Below are positions 48,401-62,604 of a DNA stretch of 64,000 nucleotides, piece by piece. How positions within the stretch are numbered: position 1 is the stretch's first letter; every line of letters begins with the position of its first letter. The position numbers and the translations under genes were made by a program. Below the pieces are notes generated by a model. That model made no database searches, was not told the origin of the DNA, and saw nothing but the letters and a program-made list of their open reading frames with translations. This DNA comes from Sipunculus nudus (Eukaryota > Annelida > Sipuncula > Golfingiida > Sipunculidae). Where the stretch lies: assembly GCA_026874595.1 (NCBI GenBank), contig CM049307.1, positions 3,125,579 through 3,189,578 on the forward strand, read 5' to 3'.

Positions 48401-51400
48401 AGGACTGCGAACTGATCTACAAGCTTGTCTTTCAAAATGTGCGGCTGGTTCGGTTCTGCGATATATTGGATTCATGTCGGTGGTTATAAAAGAAATAAAA
48501 TACATAAACATATTAAATATACTCGGTTTCAGAAGATTGCCAAATAATTTTGATATAATCGATAAAGCCTAGCTTAATTACCTGCCAGGGACAAGAACTG
48601 CTTAATTCTGGCTCAGTGTCAAGTAGACAGGTAACCAGGCAACCAGAACCACACCCAGACATTAATACAGTTACCCAGAAATCAGCGCGTTAACTGACAC
48701 GTTAACGTCACTTACACAGGTGTCAGAGACCAGAATCAATGGTCGAGGTAGATGAACCCTGGGAGATGACGGAAATTGGTAAATCCGATTAATACACACC
48801 TGGATTGCACGTGATCCCTTTCCCACTGATCAGCTTTGGTTCAACTTACAAACGCCGTACAGGTCTTTGATACTATTAATTCTGATTAGTTCTTGTCACC
48901 AAATACCATAACCAGATAATGCTGAAAAATATTGCATTGGAATATTCAATTTTATACACTTGGTAATTATATAGACCACCACATGAATACTCATTTGTTT
49001 TTGAAAATTCTATAATAAATAATTTTTTTCTAGCTAATTTGCAGAAAAAACAGTTAAATCACTCGTATCGTATAGTAAACCTAGTGGTGTCATCAGTCAA
49101 TAAAACAATGTAAAGTTATCAGGACCTTTAGGCAGGAGGATGACTGATTTCTTGTTATCATCTTTAAATGAATCCCCGGCTGTAACTGATGCCTTTGTAC
49201 AGGTCCACCCGGCGGGTTTAAAGTCTGTCCGCAAACAGGTCAATATGATGATCCCAGAATGACTTATTGCTTCCATTGTCTTTCGGGATTGACTAGACTT
49301 TGGTGTGTTCGGCTTTGCTTTTCTTAATTTAAATATTGTGAAACCTATAATTTGAATGATTTTTTTACCGCTGGACAAGATAATGAAAGGCGTTATTCAT
49401 CATCGATCGAACATTATTACCCAACGTTGCTGTTGTATTTGCGAAACAGTTTCATGGACAAATAAATAAGTTTATCCGCATATCATTTATGAACAACATC
49501 CACACACGTTTTTAATTGATTGATGTGGACCTATGCGATTATCGATCGTTCTGAAAAGGTTACAATTTGGTGACCTGTTACTGAATTAAGCCGAATAAGC
49601 ACCAAATGAAGCAAATTCCACAAAAACACAAGTCCAGTAAAATATGGTTGTAATGTTTTTCTATTAGATTTAACAATCCAAGAAATGTATTGTCGTACAT
49701 AAATAATGATATTAACCTTAAAACGAAGAGATTTTTCGAAATACTAACAAATGCAGATGTAAGCAAACCTGAAAACTAAAATTTCTTTTTAAATTTTCTT
49801 TTTCTTTTTTGTGTCCGCAGTCCTAGTATATGCAGTATACGGGTCAATCACTACACCTGCTTCAGCGAAGCTTGACATCCACCAGGGAATAGGTGTGACC
49901 TTACCATACCTTAGCTGATGACGTGGATGGACATGCCTCTGACCGTTAGATTTTTCGGACAACATTTACACCAAACTACGGAAGAGTCTCGTTGTATTCC
50001 GGGCATTCTGCGAATATATCCAGCCAACCCATCACAAATTGCAACAGATATAATTTCAGTGATTTTCTGTACAGAAACGCTTCCTGATTAACATACTACA
50101 TTGCTGCATTATTCTAGGAAGGGGAACCCTGTCAATACAGTTTATTGTCTTGTCAAGCCGATAAATATTGTAAATCCTCGCGTTTTTGTGTCTGGATAGC
50201 TATATCTTAACACTTATGTGTTAGTTAGTTAAGTTAGGTTAGTTTAACAACAGTGATACAGCAGCTGACATGTAAAACATTTAACATGTTCAAATGCTTT
50301 ATTGTGTTTCTTTGGTATTCAATAGTTATAGCAAACAAGAAAGGAACCCAAGATCTGTGTACATTCTTGCCATAAGTGTCAAAAAAAAGTTTAAAAATTG
50401 AGAAAAGGTAGTGACACCAACAGTTATGCACAGCTAAAAGGTTATTCATGAACATCAAGCTTACCAAATTAAAAAAAATAATAGGTAACAATAACTGAGA
50501 CATGTCATTTAAAGTAGGCATTAGTTGTTAAGATATCGCAGCTCAGATTTTCATTAAAATTTTCACTGGTAATAGAGACATATGTAAATGATTATGGATA
50601 TTTAATGTAAAGAATACGATTGCTGGGCTAAAATTGTGACATGTCCTCCCTAATTTCTAAGTCTAAATTGAAATTTAAATATTATTTTAAAAAATGTGCA
50701 AAATGATCAGGGAATGAAGACTGCGACATCAGTCTTGCAAAAGTAAAAAGGATATGACCACTAAGCTCACCGAATTTCAGAAAGATTAATGCAGTTATCA
50801 TTGAGATATTTCAAGTTTATCTAAAGTAGGAATTTCATGACACTGTCATGACAACTATATTGTGGTTCCTGATGGTATGACAGAACTGGCAGGATACACA
50901 TGGTGAGTCTCCACTAATAAGTTCTTACACCGAACCAGTAGAGAGCATTAATTGTGGTCTGCAGAGTAAAGATTGTGAAATTTAAGTATAACTTGTGTAA
51001 AAGAAAATCAGATGTTATTGTATTTGTTGAGCTAATAATCCAAGGGGAATCCACTGAGTATTTTTCTATCTTTGTTTATAATAAGTTCATTTTTTGTCAA
51101 TTATAACCAAGGGCATAACATTTCTCATTCTCCAGAGCTGTATATTTCATTGTTTCTCTTCATTCTAGTAAAAGAACGCATTTCTTTGTTCTATAGGCAT
51201 GAGCCTTGGTACATGTGCCCCATTGAGAGCTGCCACTAGAGCCACAACTTGGTGACAGATTTGAGGAATGTCTCTTCTGATGTCCGTTTTTACTTTTTTA
51301 AATATTGGACAATTATGAACATTCCAGCTTAACTTGGACTATATGCCACTCAGCGTTTATATATACCTTTCTTGTATATAGTCAATAAATTGGTTATATT

Positions 51401-51952
51401 CTCCAAGGCGTTTAATATCAATGTATGTGTTTGTGTCTGGTCATATGACCATGCTGAAAGAAATCTGGGCAAGGTCCGACCAAGTCTGACCTTGACAATT
51501 TGTGAAGATGATGAACCATATTTCACTTTTTCGGTTTAGTGGAAAATGTTTGTTTTTCAGCCAAGAAAACTAATATGAGGGAATGACCTAATTTTGGTTT
51601 GCAAGGAAATTAACCAAGGGTCTGAATAGTTATTAAATAAGAAGTTTCTAGGTTAAGCGGTAATGATTTGTGTAATGTGAACGGACGACGGACTGAGGGT
51701 GATCGCTATCGCTCAGATGATCTGTGATCAGCTAAGATAAAAATGGATGTACTTTCTTTGAAAAACGTTACAGATCTTGAAGATAGGAGAATCCTTGACG
51801 ATTTTCAATGTTATTTCGGAGGTGTTTTGATTTTTTCCTGAAACGTTCGAGTTGTTTTTATTATAATGAAGTTTGATGGTAAATTTGCACATTTCTCATA
51901 GTAGAAATAGCAAAATCTCATTAAAATATTAAAGAAGCAGTCAGACAGGGCA
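45303..51952. other. No gene seen
   Basis: AT-rich with many short frames. The minus frame 49097-49378 (93 codons) and the + frame 45543-45821 (92 codons) are the longest. Neither shows a recognised domain or clear splice sites. TA-rich runs occur at about 45374-45420. Confidence 0.4.
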
Positions 51953-52172
51953 GACCTCCGCCAAGGCAGCTATACTGAACTGTCAGAAAAGCAGCATTTT
52001 TTTTTTTAAATATTCATGGATCATGAATGTTTTCCGTATCAATTTTTTCTTCGATCATTGCCATGCTATCCTGAAGATTTCATCAAATTCAGTCAATATC
52101 ATTTTGATAATGTTGCTGACAGAAAAACAAACCAACGCCCGCAAAAACATAACTCCTGCCACTTAGCGCAGG
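51953..52172. mobile_element. Dispersed repeat with CCTCCGCCAAGG-type ends
   Basis: The left end CAGACCTCCGCCAAGGCAGCTAT is mirrored at the right by CATAACTCCTGCCACTTAGCGCAGGT. Internal TCATCAAATTCAGTCAAT and CAAACCAACGCCCGCAAAAACATAAC match a repeat type I recognise as widely dispersed in animal genomes. Autonomous partner and class are not determined here. Confidence 0.5.
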
Positions 52173-55100
52173 TAATAGACAGGTAAAGTCGAATATACAT
52201 GTATTTACAGACTAAAGCTTAGATGTCTTATGTACGGAATGTGGGATGCGGAATTCGTTTAAAATCGGTACACTATTGAGCAAAGAAGGTGATATTCCTC
52301 ATGCGTGTATCCGGCATGCGGAATGCGTGTCCGGCAAAACGATCTCTATATGTTTTTAAGTTTACGGATGGTATTTAGGGGCAACACACATAAAAAAATG
52401 AATGCCGCCGTGCAGGTTCATATGAAATGTCTCATCACGCATTCCGTACATAAAGAACATTACACGTTATCACAGAAGAAACTGCCCTCGAAGCCCAGGC
52501 GGAGCTGTGAAAACCTGAACGAAACAATGTTTTGTATTACTTTTGAACATCCGACAGTCTGACATGCTACGTATAAATGAAAAAAGGGTACTCATCTGTG
52601 GATGATCCCTCATACTTTTATGGGCTTAAAGATAATGGGCGCCCAAGCTGATTTTATGAAAATGGTGGCACTGACTGTATAAAGAGGTAAGAAAGTATCG
52701 CTTAAAAAACATAAAATTTCAATATTAACCTGCTTGAATTTCAGATTTTTTTTTACGGGATAAGGAAGCAGCATAATATAAAATGTTACGGAACCTAATA
52801 TCAACAGATCACGTAGTCGTGACGAACATAACTTTTGAAATGGAGATAAAATAAATAAGATTTTGTAACACTAGGCAGCGTGTTTTGTCTAGTGGAATGA
52901 ATAAAGAGGTCAGTGGTTTTTTGTTAGCAAATAATTATAATTTTATTCTTAAAACAATCCTAACATTACAATACACTAAATCAATACAATTACACAGTAT
53001 AACAACAATACAACAGTAAATCAATATAGTATATAAATAAAGTGTACAGTACCTGGATACCATCACTGTCACAGCGATAACAAGTCCTTTATATCGTACA
53101 ACCCAGATGAACAGTTCACATAAATCTTCTCAGAGAATAACAGTCCAGTTCATTCATAAAATCAATCCGTTGTAATCCCAAAGTGAAGTGCCTGTCATAA
53201 TCCCGAAAGCAAACTGAAGACTATACAAGATCCGTCAAAATTTAGAAGAAAATCTATCATTCCCGCACTTATCGGAAAAGGTCTACAACTGACTTAATCG
53301 CTTCTGTGTCCGCTGGAATATTTCTCTCCTCTCTGTTTGGCTCTAAAACCCCTTATTTATAACTTTCACCTCAAGCCGAGAACTTTCCATTTCTCGAACA
53401 ATCCAAAGAACCCAACATGATACACAGTACACACGCGTTACAGGAAACATCTAGAACAACATCGCTGTGTTTCTACATATCAGGGTTCATACGTGAGCCG
53501 GCCCGGCTCGGCCAGGCGATGCTGTCATGGCAACGATCTTTGCGTGCTACACGAACCACATGTCAACAACACATGGAACATCTCTGCATACAGACATCTG
53601 TAACAATAACCTGTAGCTGGGGACATTAAACTTAATATCTGAGGATTTGTAAAGATTTGAAAAATGCTTAGGACATTTGACTCGGGCTTCCAAAGCCCCG
53701 TTATTCATCTTGGCTACATCCTACCTACTTTCTGCAGAGTTGATTTGACCCCGACAGCGCTTAACCTACAGCAGCTGAAAATCAAGTTATAGGACATTCA
53801 GAGATTCATACAGAATTTGACAGATGTTGATTTTCCCAATGATCATATTGCCAAGTTTTTCCCGAAACTACCCATATTTTTCATGTTGGTACAGGCAATC
53901 TTCTTACAGTGGGAATCTATAATAACAACCTGGCGTTACCAAATTTGACACGATAGTTACATGAAGAAAGTTGATAAAAAAAGGACATTAATAAACATTT
54001 GAACAAAATCCGAAAAAAATATTGTCCACTAGTCTAATGTTAAAACCTTGCTGTCGAAGTAATTATGGAAGTTCAGTTTTAATATGTTTATAGTGGCCTA
54101 ATCACCTATAAAGCATGATGAATTAACACGAAATATTGCATTTTCTCTTTAAATTAAATTGGTAACTAAATTTCGCGTGTTTTGGTGACTGAGGGGCGCG
54201 ATATACAGGGTCTCACTGTGCTGGGAGTGTCATTTTCAGCTGAGGCCCTTGGCCTATCGCACAAATCAGTTGCGATAGATTCTACAGTGAATGTACAAGC
54301 GTTAAAGTATTCAGAAGATATATATCAGAAGAAATGACTTGGAATAGTCTGGAGCATACTTTTTATGGATTCTGTCGCACATGCGAAATAAAATCGGCAT
54401 TCTTATGGTAAATAGACACATATGGACGGTGTTTACTCACAAAGCAAAACCATAACAAAGTGTTAAACAGCTGTACTGACACTGTGTGCTGGGATAGTTT
54501 TGGTGGGAAACATTTGTATAAAGCAAAACTGAACTGATCGTGTGAAAGAATAGGTATGATTGCACCTGATTATGTCCCTTTAAATTAAGTCGGGTTTTAA
54601 ATATGAATAAAAAATTAAACGGAATGGGAAATCAGATCACTGTCTCGTTCAAATGCTTAACTGCTGAATATTCTCCTAACCACAAGAATGGTCAACGGCA
54701 GTCACACATGAGGTATACTTAAAATCCTGGTTTAATCATTTAGCTTATTTAGCATTACCACTCTCACTGATGAAATATTACCATTACATAGTGCACCTCC
54801 ACTGGCAGATCTACCTCTAGTACCATACAGACCTTGCTGTTTACGGCATATCTATATGATTTTTCTATTACGTCTCATATGTCTGAAGGTATTGACTGAA
54901 TCATATTTCAAGGAAAAGTTTAAAGTAAACCTTTGAATGTTAATAACCTTTCATATTCATCAGAGAAAAAGACGTTACCTGTTTTATTCCTGCCATATGA
55001 AATATGTAATGCATAATTATGATGCACCTAAACTCTTTCATGCACACCAGCACTTGCACCATGACTTTATATCGTGCGGAGGTGTTGTCTCAGAGTGACG

Positions 55101-55890
55101 CACGTATAATACGACACTGCTAATTGGCCACTTGAGATATATCGATGACAACTGTATTCCCTGGAGTTCTTTAGGTATCACATTCATTATGCGGTACATA
55201 TTTGCTCTGATTAATGAGAAATGTTCACCAAAGGCTGTCGATCAGACTGCAGCGGCTTGTCGTGCAGCAGAAAGGCCAAACACGGTCAATGGCTCGGCTC
55301 ATGGTCATCTCGAGCAGCTCTTGGTCACCTCCTGTCTGGCTGTTACAGCCGGCCACCCGAGTGGTCATTAGCTCTAGGGGTTCGTGGGAGGAATCCACAA
55401 GTTCTTGTTAAGATCCACTCAAATTTCCTCACCACGGTCCTACAGTCAGGCCCATTTCTTCACTGAAGTCCAAATGTAGAGCTCTAGCTATCTTCAAAAT
55501 CCAAACCATTATACCTAACTGAGAAACCCCTAATTGTGAAAATAATATGACTTTTTTCGTCATCTTAAAAGAAAATATAGATTTTTAGTTAAATACTCTC
55601 TTAATACGATATGTACAAATAATTTTTAATGTTATTTTGTGGCGCTGTGCTCGCGGAAAAAATCATATCCCGGTATGTTTACTTTAAAGACCTGGTCAGT
55701 CATTGTTTACTTTGCGAACCGGAATGAGACGCGGAGGCATACTGTGTTTCGTTGATATTTGACTGGTTTCTATCGTTGGACGTATAAAGGATAGATTGAT
55801 GTGAGGAACACATTAAAAATTAATTAAATGTACGTTGCAAGGAAACTGTTCCTGAAGAAGGAAACAGAAATATGCATACATCGTAAGTAG
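52173..55890. other. No gene seen
   Basis: Short frames at 52305-52562 and 53417-53629 are unassigned. A GC-richer patch at 55210-55470 has three overlapping + frames but no family match. Confidence 0.4.
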
Positions 55891-56085
55891 CAGGAGCGGA
55901 CCCAGCGGGACTCCATGCAGTAGGTCCGTATCCCATTTTCAGCCACCACAACCTTTTTTCATCGTATCAGACAAATTTTGAGGCCTGAAACCCCCGCCAC
56001 CACCCAACCCCACCCCACCCTAGCCCTGTTCCTGAAATTGGGACCTTGAATTAGGTTTTGTCATTAATCCTCCTGGGTTGAACTC
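55891..56085. mobile_element. Possible fourth copy of the CAGGGGCGGATCCAG MITE family
   Basis: It begins CAGGAGCGGACCCAGCGGGA and contains GAGGCCTGAAACCC, C-rich strings and a GGTTTTGTCATTAATCCTCC block reminiscent of copies 1-3. The right end is not clear. Confidence 0.3.
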
Positions 56086-57326
56086 TCCATTTCATAAAGC
56101 GAGCAACGTGTGTTTTTCTCTTTTACTGACCACGCACGTGGGTCAAATCCCTCATTGAAAGCAAGCGTTATTCATATGAACAATAGTCCTTAGTGTTAGA
56201 GGTTAAGTGACCACGATGCACGCAATCCGGTGATTGCCGAAGGCAGTTCGGCTGTGCTCGGTAAAAAAACGGAAAATTCACTCAAAATTATATTTACATT
56301 AAAACTTATTTATTTTCATATCGCCTATGTCCATGGAGGGATAATTACCTTTCAAATGATGTATGGGACAATATTGTACACAACGCGGTTTTAGAGAACA
56401 TTGCGAACAAACGTGAACCGAATTCCTTTTATAAGTATTAGATGCACACAGATACATGTGTAACAGCCCGTCAAGGTAGAAATGTACGGCAGTGTTACTA
56501 AAACAACACGTGTTTCGATTGTTCTTCACAAGAGCTTCACAACATGTGACTATGACTGACTTTTTGCCAAGTCATCATAAAATATTAACATATTATACAT
56601 AAAAAGAAATGTAATTACATTATGAGATTCACAGATGCAAGAATAACCATTGATATCTAGACTTACCTTCATACCATTATAACTATCACTGGAACCTCTC
56701 TCTCGCCATCGATACACCAGTCTATATAAGAGATAACTCACCCAATAATATATGCAGTGTCACACAAAAATATTATGATAAAATCTGAGTTATGTTACAT
56801 AAAACATTTAAATATTGCTGCTGCTTTTAATATCTTAATTGCTAAAACTATTTAAACATACCTGAAAAAAATACAACATAACACCATTAACTTTAAATTA
56901 TTAAACAGATGTCCACATCAACCGTACATTTAAGTTTATCCATTGCTAAGCATTCAACTAAAACAAATAAATAGATATCTAGGAATTACAACAGGTCATA
57001 TATATTTATTAAATGTAGCTAATTAAGGGGTCACAGGAGACGCACCCAAGTTGATACCAGTTGCTCAGCGTGTTTGATATTGAAGTGCCTACCCAAAACA
57101 GGCGTCTCGCAATCAGAATAATAATAGTCACAGAACATGTAACATTAGGGGCTTACATTCACATTAGAATCATTTGTAACAAACTGGTTACTGTAAAATT
57201 TAACATTAAGTGTGACAACACCTTGTAGGAAACCTCTCATGGATATGATACAACACGAAACTTAGATAAAAAATGGCTGAATAAAAAAAATGGCTGAAAG
57301 ATCCATCCGAATTTTAAATCAATAAT
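56086..57326. other. No gene seen
   Basis: AT-rich sequence. Minus frames 56299-56529 and 56550-56741 have no recognised family. Confidence 0.45.
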
Positions 57327-59208
57327 TTTCTTTATCATAGGACAGCTTTCTTTATCATAGGACAGCTTTCTTTATCATAGGACAGCCGTCTTTATCATAG
57401 GACAGCCGTCTTTTTTATAGGAATGCCTCCTTTATCATAGGACAGCCATCTTTATCATAGGACAGCCTTTTTTATAGAACAGCTTTCTTTATCATAGGTC
57501 AGCCTTCTTTATTATAGGACAGCTTTCTTTATCATAGGACAGCCTTCTTTATTATAAGAAAGCTTTCTTTATCATAGGACAGCCTTCTTTATTATATGCA
57601 GCCTTCTTTATTATAGGACAGCTTTCTTTATCATAGGACAGCCTTCTTTATCATAGGACAGCTTTCTTTATCATAGGACAGCCTTTTTTATAGAACAGCT
57701 TTCTTTATCATAGGTCAGCCTTCTTTATTATAGGACAGCTTTCTTTATCATAGGACAGCCTTCTTTATTATAAGAAAGCTTTCTTTATCATAGGACAGCC
57801 TTCTTTATTATATGCAGCCTTCTTTATTATAGGACAGCTTTCTTTATCATAGGACAGCCTTCTTTATCATAGGACAGCTTTCTTTATCATAGGACAGCCT
57901 TCTTTATCATAGGACAGCCTTCTTTATCATAGGACAGTCTTCTTTATCATAGGACAGCTTTCTTTATCATAGGACAGCTTTCTTTTTTATAGGAATGCCT
58001 CCTTTATCATAGGACAGCCATCTTTATCATAGGACAGCCTTCTTTTTTATAGAACAGCTTTCTTTATCATAGGACAGCCTTCTTTATTATAGGACAGCTT
58101 TCTTTATCATAGGACAGCCTTCTTTATTATAAGAAAGCTTTCTTTATCATAGGACAGCCTTCTTTATTATATGCAGCCTTCTTTATTATAGGACAGCTTT
58201 CTTTACCATTGGACAGCCGTCTTTACCATAGGACAGCCGTCTTTATCATAGGACAGCTTTCTTTATCATAGGACAGCCTTCTTTATTATAGGACAGCCTT
58301 CTTTATCATAGGACAGCCGTCTTTATCATAGGACAGCCGTCTTTATTATAGGAATGCCTTCTTTATCATAGGACAGCCGTCTTTATTATAGGACACCCTT
58401 CTTTATTGTAGGAATGCCTTCTTTATCATAGGTCAGCCGTCTTTATTATAGGAATGCCTCCTTTATCATAGGACAGCCTTCTTTATTATATGCAGCCTTC
58501 TTTATTATAGGACAGCTTTCTTTATCATAGGACAGCCTTCTTTATCATAGGACAGCCGTCTTTATTATAGGACAGCTGTCTTTATTATAAGAATGCCTCC
58601 TTTATCATAGGACAGCCTTCTTTATTATATGCAGCCTTCTTTATTATAGGACAGCTTTCTTTATCATAGGACAGCCGTCTTTATCATAGGACAGCCGTCT
58701 TTATTATAGGAATGCCTCCTTTATCATAGGACAGCCTTCTTTATTATATGCAGCCTTCTTTATTATAGGACAGCTTTCTTTATCATAGGACAGCCTTCTT
58801 TATCATAGGACAGCCTTCTTTATTATAGGACAGCTTTCTTTATCATAGGACAGCCGTCTTTATCATAGGACAGCCTTCTTTATTGTAGGAATGCCTTTCT
58901 TTATCATAGGTCAGCCGTCTTTATTATAGGAATGCCTCCTTTATCATAGGACAGCCTTCTTTATTATATGCAGCCTTCTTTATTATAGGACAGCCTTCTT
59001 TATTATAGGACAGCTTTCTTTATCATAGGACAGCCTTCTTTATCATAGGACAGCCTTCTTTATCATAGGACAGCCGTATTTATTATAGGAATGCCTTCTT
59101 TATCATAGGACAGCCGTCTTTATTATAGGAATGCCTTCTTTATTATAGGACAGCCGTCTTTATTATAGGAATGCCTTCTTTATCATAGGACAGCCGTCTT
59201 TATCACAG
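57327..59208. repeat. 20-bp minisatellite, about 94 units
   Basis: The unit is TTCTTTATCATAGGACAGCC with variants TTTCTTTATC, TATTATAGGA, GGAATGCC, a shortened TATATGCAGCC and AAGAAAGCTT. Blocks of units recur: a distinctive GACAGCCTTTTTTATAGAAC stretch at 57461 returns at 57677 (216 bp) and a relative near 58031. The purine/pyrimidine bias leaves few open frames. Confidence 0.95.
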
Positions 59209-59485
59209 GGAAGGAGAGGTGTATCTATTAAGGATATATGAATATCCTACAACCCGTCACCACAAATCAACATTTACATTATGGTTTTAGTTTGCACTTT
59301 GATAATTTGATAATTAAAGGTTTATACCGTGTGCAAACCTATTAATCGCATCTTTATCTCCTTACCAAATGTATCCCATGGCCCTGGCTTTTACTGTCAC
59401 ATAATACAAAGTTTACAAAAATATTTCAGGTCAGCTGTGCGATAGGTTATGAATAAGCTAAAAGTCAAAACCTGCAGTTAATTCA
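59209..59485. other. Spacer between two arrays
   Basis: Unique-looking AT-rich sequence with nothing recognised. Confidence 0.5.
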
Positions 59486-62241
59486 GAATAAGGTTTTTGA
59501 CGAGATGACAAAATACAAGATGAAGGTTCTTGACGATATTACAGTACACAAGGTAAAGGTTCTTGATGAGATTTTAGTACACAAGATGAAGGTTCTTGAT
59601 GAGATTCCAGTTCACGAGATGAAGGTTCTTGACGATATTACAGTACACATGGTGAAGTTTCTTGATGAGATTACAGTACACAAGATGAAGGTTCTTGATG
59701 AGATTCCAGTTCACGAGATGAAGGTTCTTGACGAACTACAGTACACATGGTGAAGGTTCTTGATGAGATTACAGTACACAAGATGAAGGTTCTTGATGAG
59801 ATTCCAGTTCACAAGATGAAGGTTCTTGAACAGATTCCAGTACACAAGATAAAGGTTCTTGACGAGATAATAAACCACAAGAAGGAGGTTCTTGACGCGA
59901 TTTCAAAACACAAGATGGAGGTTCTTGACGGGATAACAAAACACACAATATGGAGGTACTTGACGATATTACAGTAGACAAGATGGAGTTACCTGACAAG
60001 ATTAGGGTACACAAGATGAAGGTTCTTGATGAGATTCCAGTTCACAAGATGAAGGTCCTTGACCAGATTATAGTACACAAGATAAAGGTTCTTGACGAGA
60101 TAATAAACCACAAGAAGGAGGTTCTTGACGCGATTTCAAAACACAAGATGGAGGTTCTTGACGGGATAACAAAACACACAATATGGAGGTACTTGACGAT
60201 ATTACAGTAGACAAGATGGAGTTACCTGACAAGACTACGGTACACAAGATGAAGGTTCTTGATGGGATTACAGTACACATGGTGAAGGTTCTTGATGAGA
60301 TTCCAGTTCAAGATATGAAGGTTCTTGACGAGATTACAGTACACGAGATGAAGGTTCTTGATGAGATTCCAGTTCACGAAATGAAGGTTCTTGACGAGAT
60401 TACAGTACACATTGTGAAGGTTCTTGATGAGATTCCAGTACACAAGATGAAGGTTCTTGATGAGATTCCAGTTCACGAGATGAAGGTTCTTGATGAGATT
60501 CCAGTTCACGAGATGAAGGTTCTTGATGAGATTCCAGTTCACGAGATGAAGGTTCTTGATGAGATTCCAGTTCACGAGATGAAGGTTCTTGATGAGATTC
60601 CAGTACACAAGATGAAGGTTCTTGATGAGATTCCAGTTCACGAAATGAAGGTTCTTGACGAGATTACAGTACACATGGTGAAGGTTCTTGATGAGATTAC
60701 AGTACACAAGAGGAAGGTTCTTGATGAGATTCCAGTTCACAAGATGAAGGTTCTTGACCAGATTCCAGTACACAAGATAAAGGTTCTTTACGAGATAATA
60801 AACCACAAGAAGGAGGTTCTTGACGCGATTACAAAACACAAGATGGAGGTTCTTGACGGGATAACAAAACACACAATCAGGAGGTACTTGACGATATTAC
60901 AGTAGACAAGATGGAGTTACCTGACAAGACTACGGTACACAAGATGAAGGTTCTTGATGAGATTCCAGTTCACAAGATGAAGGTTCTTGACCAGATTATA
61001 GTACACAAGATAAAGGTTCTTGACGAGATAATAAACCACAAGAAGGAGGTTCTTGACGCGATTTCAAAACACAAGATGGAGGTTCTTGACGGGATAACAA
61101 AACACACAATATGGAGGTACTTGACGATATTACAGTAGACAAGATGGAGTTACCTGACAAGACTACGGTACACAAGATGAAGGTTCTTGATTAGATTCCA
61201 GTTCACGAGATGAAGGTTCTTGACGAACTACAGTACACATGGTGAAGGTTCTTGATGAGATTACAGTACACAAGATGAAGGTTCTTGATGAGATTCCAGT
61301 TCACAAGATGAAGGTTCTTGACGAACTACAGTACACAAGATGAAGGTTCTTGATGAGATTACAGTACACAAGATGAAGGTTCTTGATGAGATTCCAGTTC
61401 ACAAGATGAAGGTTCTTGACCAGATTATAGTACACAAGATAAAGGTTCTTGAAGAGATAATAAACCACAAGAAGGAGGTTCTTGACGCGATTACAAAACA
61501 CAAGATGGAGGTTCTTGACGGGATAACAAAACACACAATATGGAGGTACTTGACGATATTACAGTAGACAAGATGGAGTTACCTGACAAGATTAGGGTAC
61601 ACAAGATGAAGGTTCTTGATGAGATTCCAGTTCACAAGATGAAGGTTCTTGACGAACTACAGTACACAAGATGAAGGTTCTTGATGAGATTTCAGTACAC
61701 AAGATGAAGGTTCTTGATGAGATTCCAGTTCACAAGATGAAGGTTCTTGACCAGATTATAGTACACAAGATAAAGGTTCTTGACGAGATAATAAACCACA
61801 AGAAGGAGGTTCTTGACGCGATTTCAAAACACAAGATGGAGGTTCTTGACGGGATAACAAAACACACAATATGGAGGTACTTGACGATATTACAGTAGAC
61901 AAGATGGAGTTACCTGACAAGACTACGGTACACAAGATGAAGGTTCTTGATGGGATTACAGTACACATGGTGAAGGTTCTTGATGAGATTCCAGTTCAAG
62001 ATATGAAGGTTCTTGACGAGATTACAGTACACGAGATGAAGGTTCTTGATGAGATTCCAGTTCACGAAATGAAGGTTCTTGACGAGATTACAGTACACAT
62101 TGTGAAGGTTCTTGATGAGATTCCAGTACACAAGATGAAGGTTCTTGATGAGATTCCAGTTCACGAGATGAAGGTTCTTGATGAGATTCCAGTACACAAG
62201 ATGAAGGTTCTTGATAAGATTCCAGTACACAAGATGAAGGT
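59486..62241. repeat. 33-bp minisatellite, about 83 units, with 233-bp higher-order units
   Basis: The monomer is GATGAAGGTTCTTGATGAGA then TTCCAGTTCACAA. Because 33 is a multiple of three, + frames read an 11-residue repeat (MKVLDEIPVHK) and minus frames read LHLVNWNLIKN. A marker AATATGGAGGTACTTGACG (AATCAGG variant once) occurs at 59947, 60180, 60875, 61108, 61537 and 61868. The 233-bp spacing (59947-60180 and 60875-61108) equals seven monomers plus two bases. Each marked block contains TACAGTAGAC where monomers have TACAGTACAC, creating an in-frame stop. The stretch from 60180 is repeated from 61868 for over 250 bp with no visible change. Confidence 0.95.
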
Positions 62242-62543
62242 TGTCCACCTTGCCTCAATAAATTCCATATAGAATCATATTTTGCTTATACCAATAGGAC
62301 TTGGCGACATCCGGAGTATCTTTCCCTTTTAGGGTTATTGGAATCCGAAACCAAAAATACATGCACGATTTATTTTTTGCCTGAATATACGTAGTTATTT
62401 TGGTGATTTGTAATGGCTGACTGCGTTCCATTAGTATATTGCTTAATATTTTACCAAAAAAAACATGAAAAGTATCTTCTTACAGTAAAAAACTGAGCAC
62501 TCAAATGATTCATAAAGTTATCATTTCAAGGTTAGGTTTTTAA

Positions 62544-62604
<61 letters not shown>

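Noticed and set aside
49097-49378. 93-codon minus frame resembling a small exon
   Set aside because: Composition is protein-like but I recognise no family and see no convincing splice sites.
60183-60905. 240-codon frame with an 11-residue MKVLDEIPVHK repeat
   Set aside because: Repeat translation; the sister blocks contain stops and frameshifts, and the minus strand is open as well.
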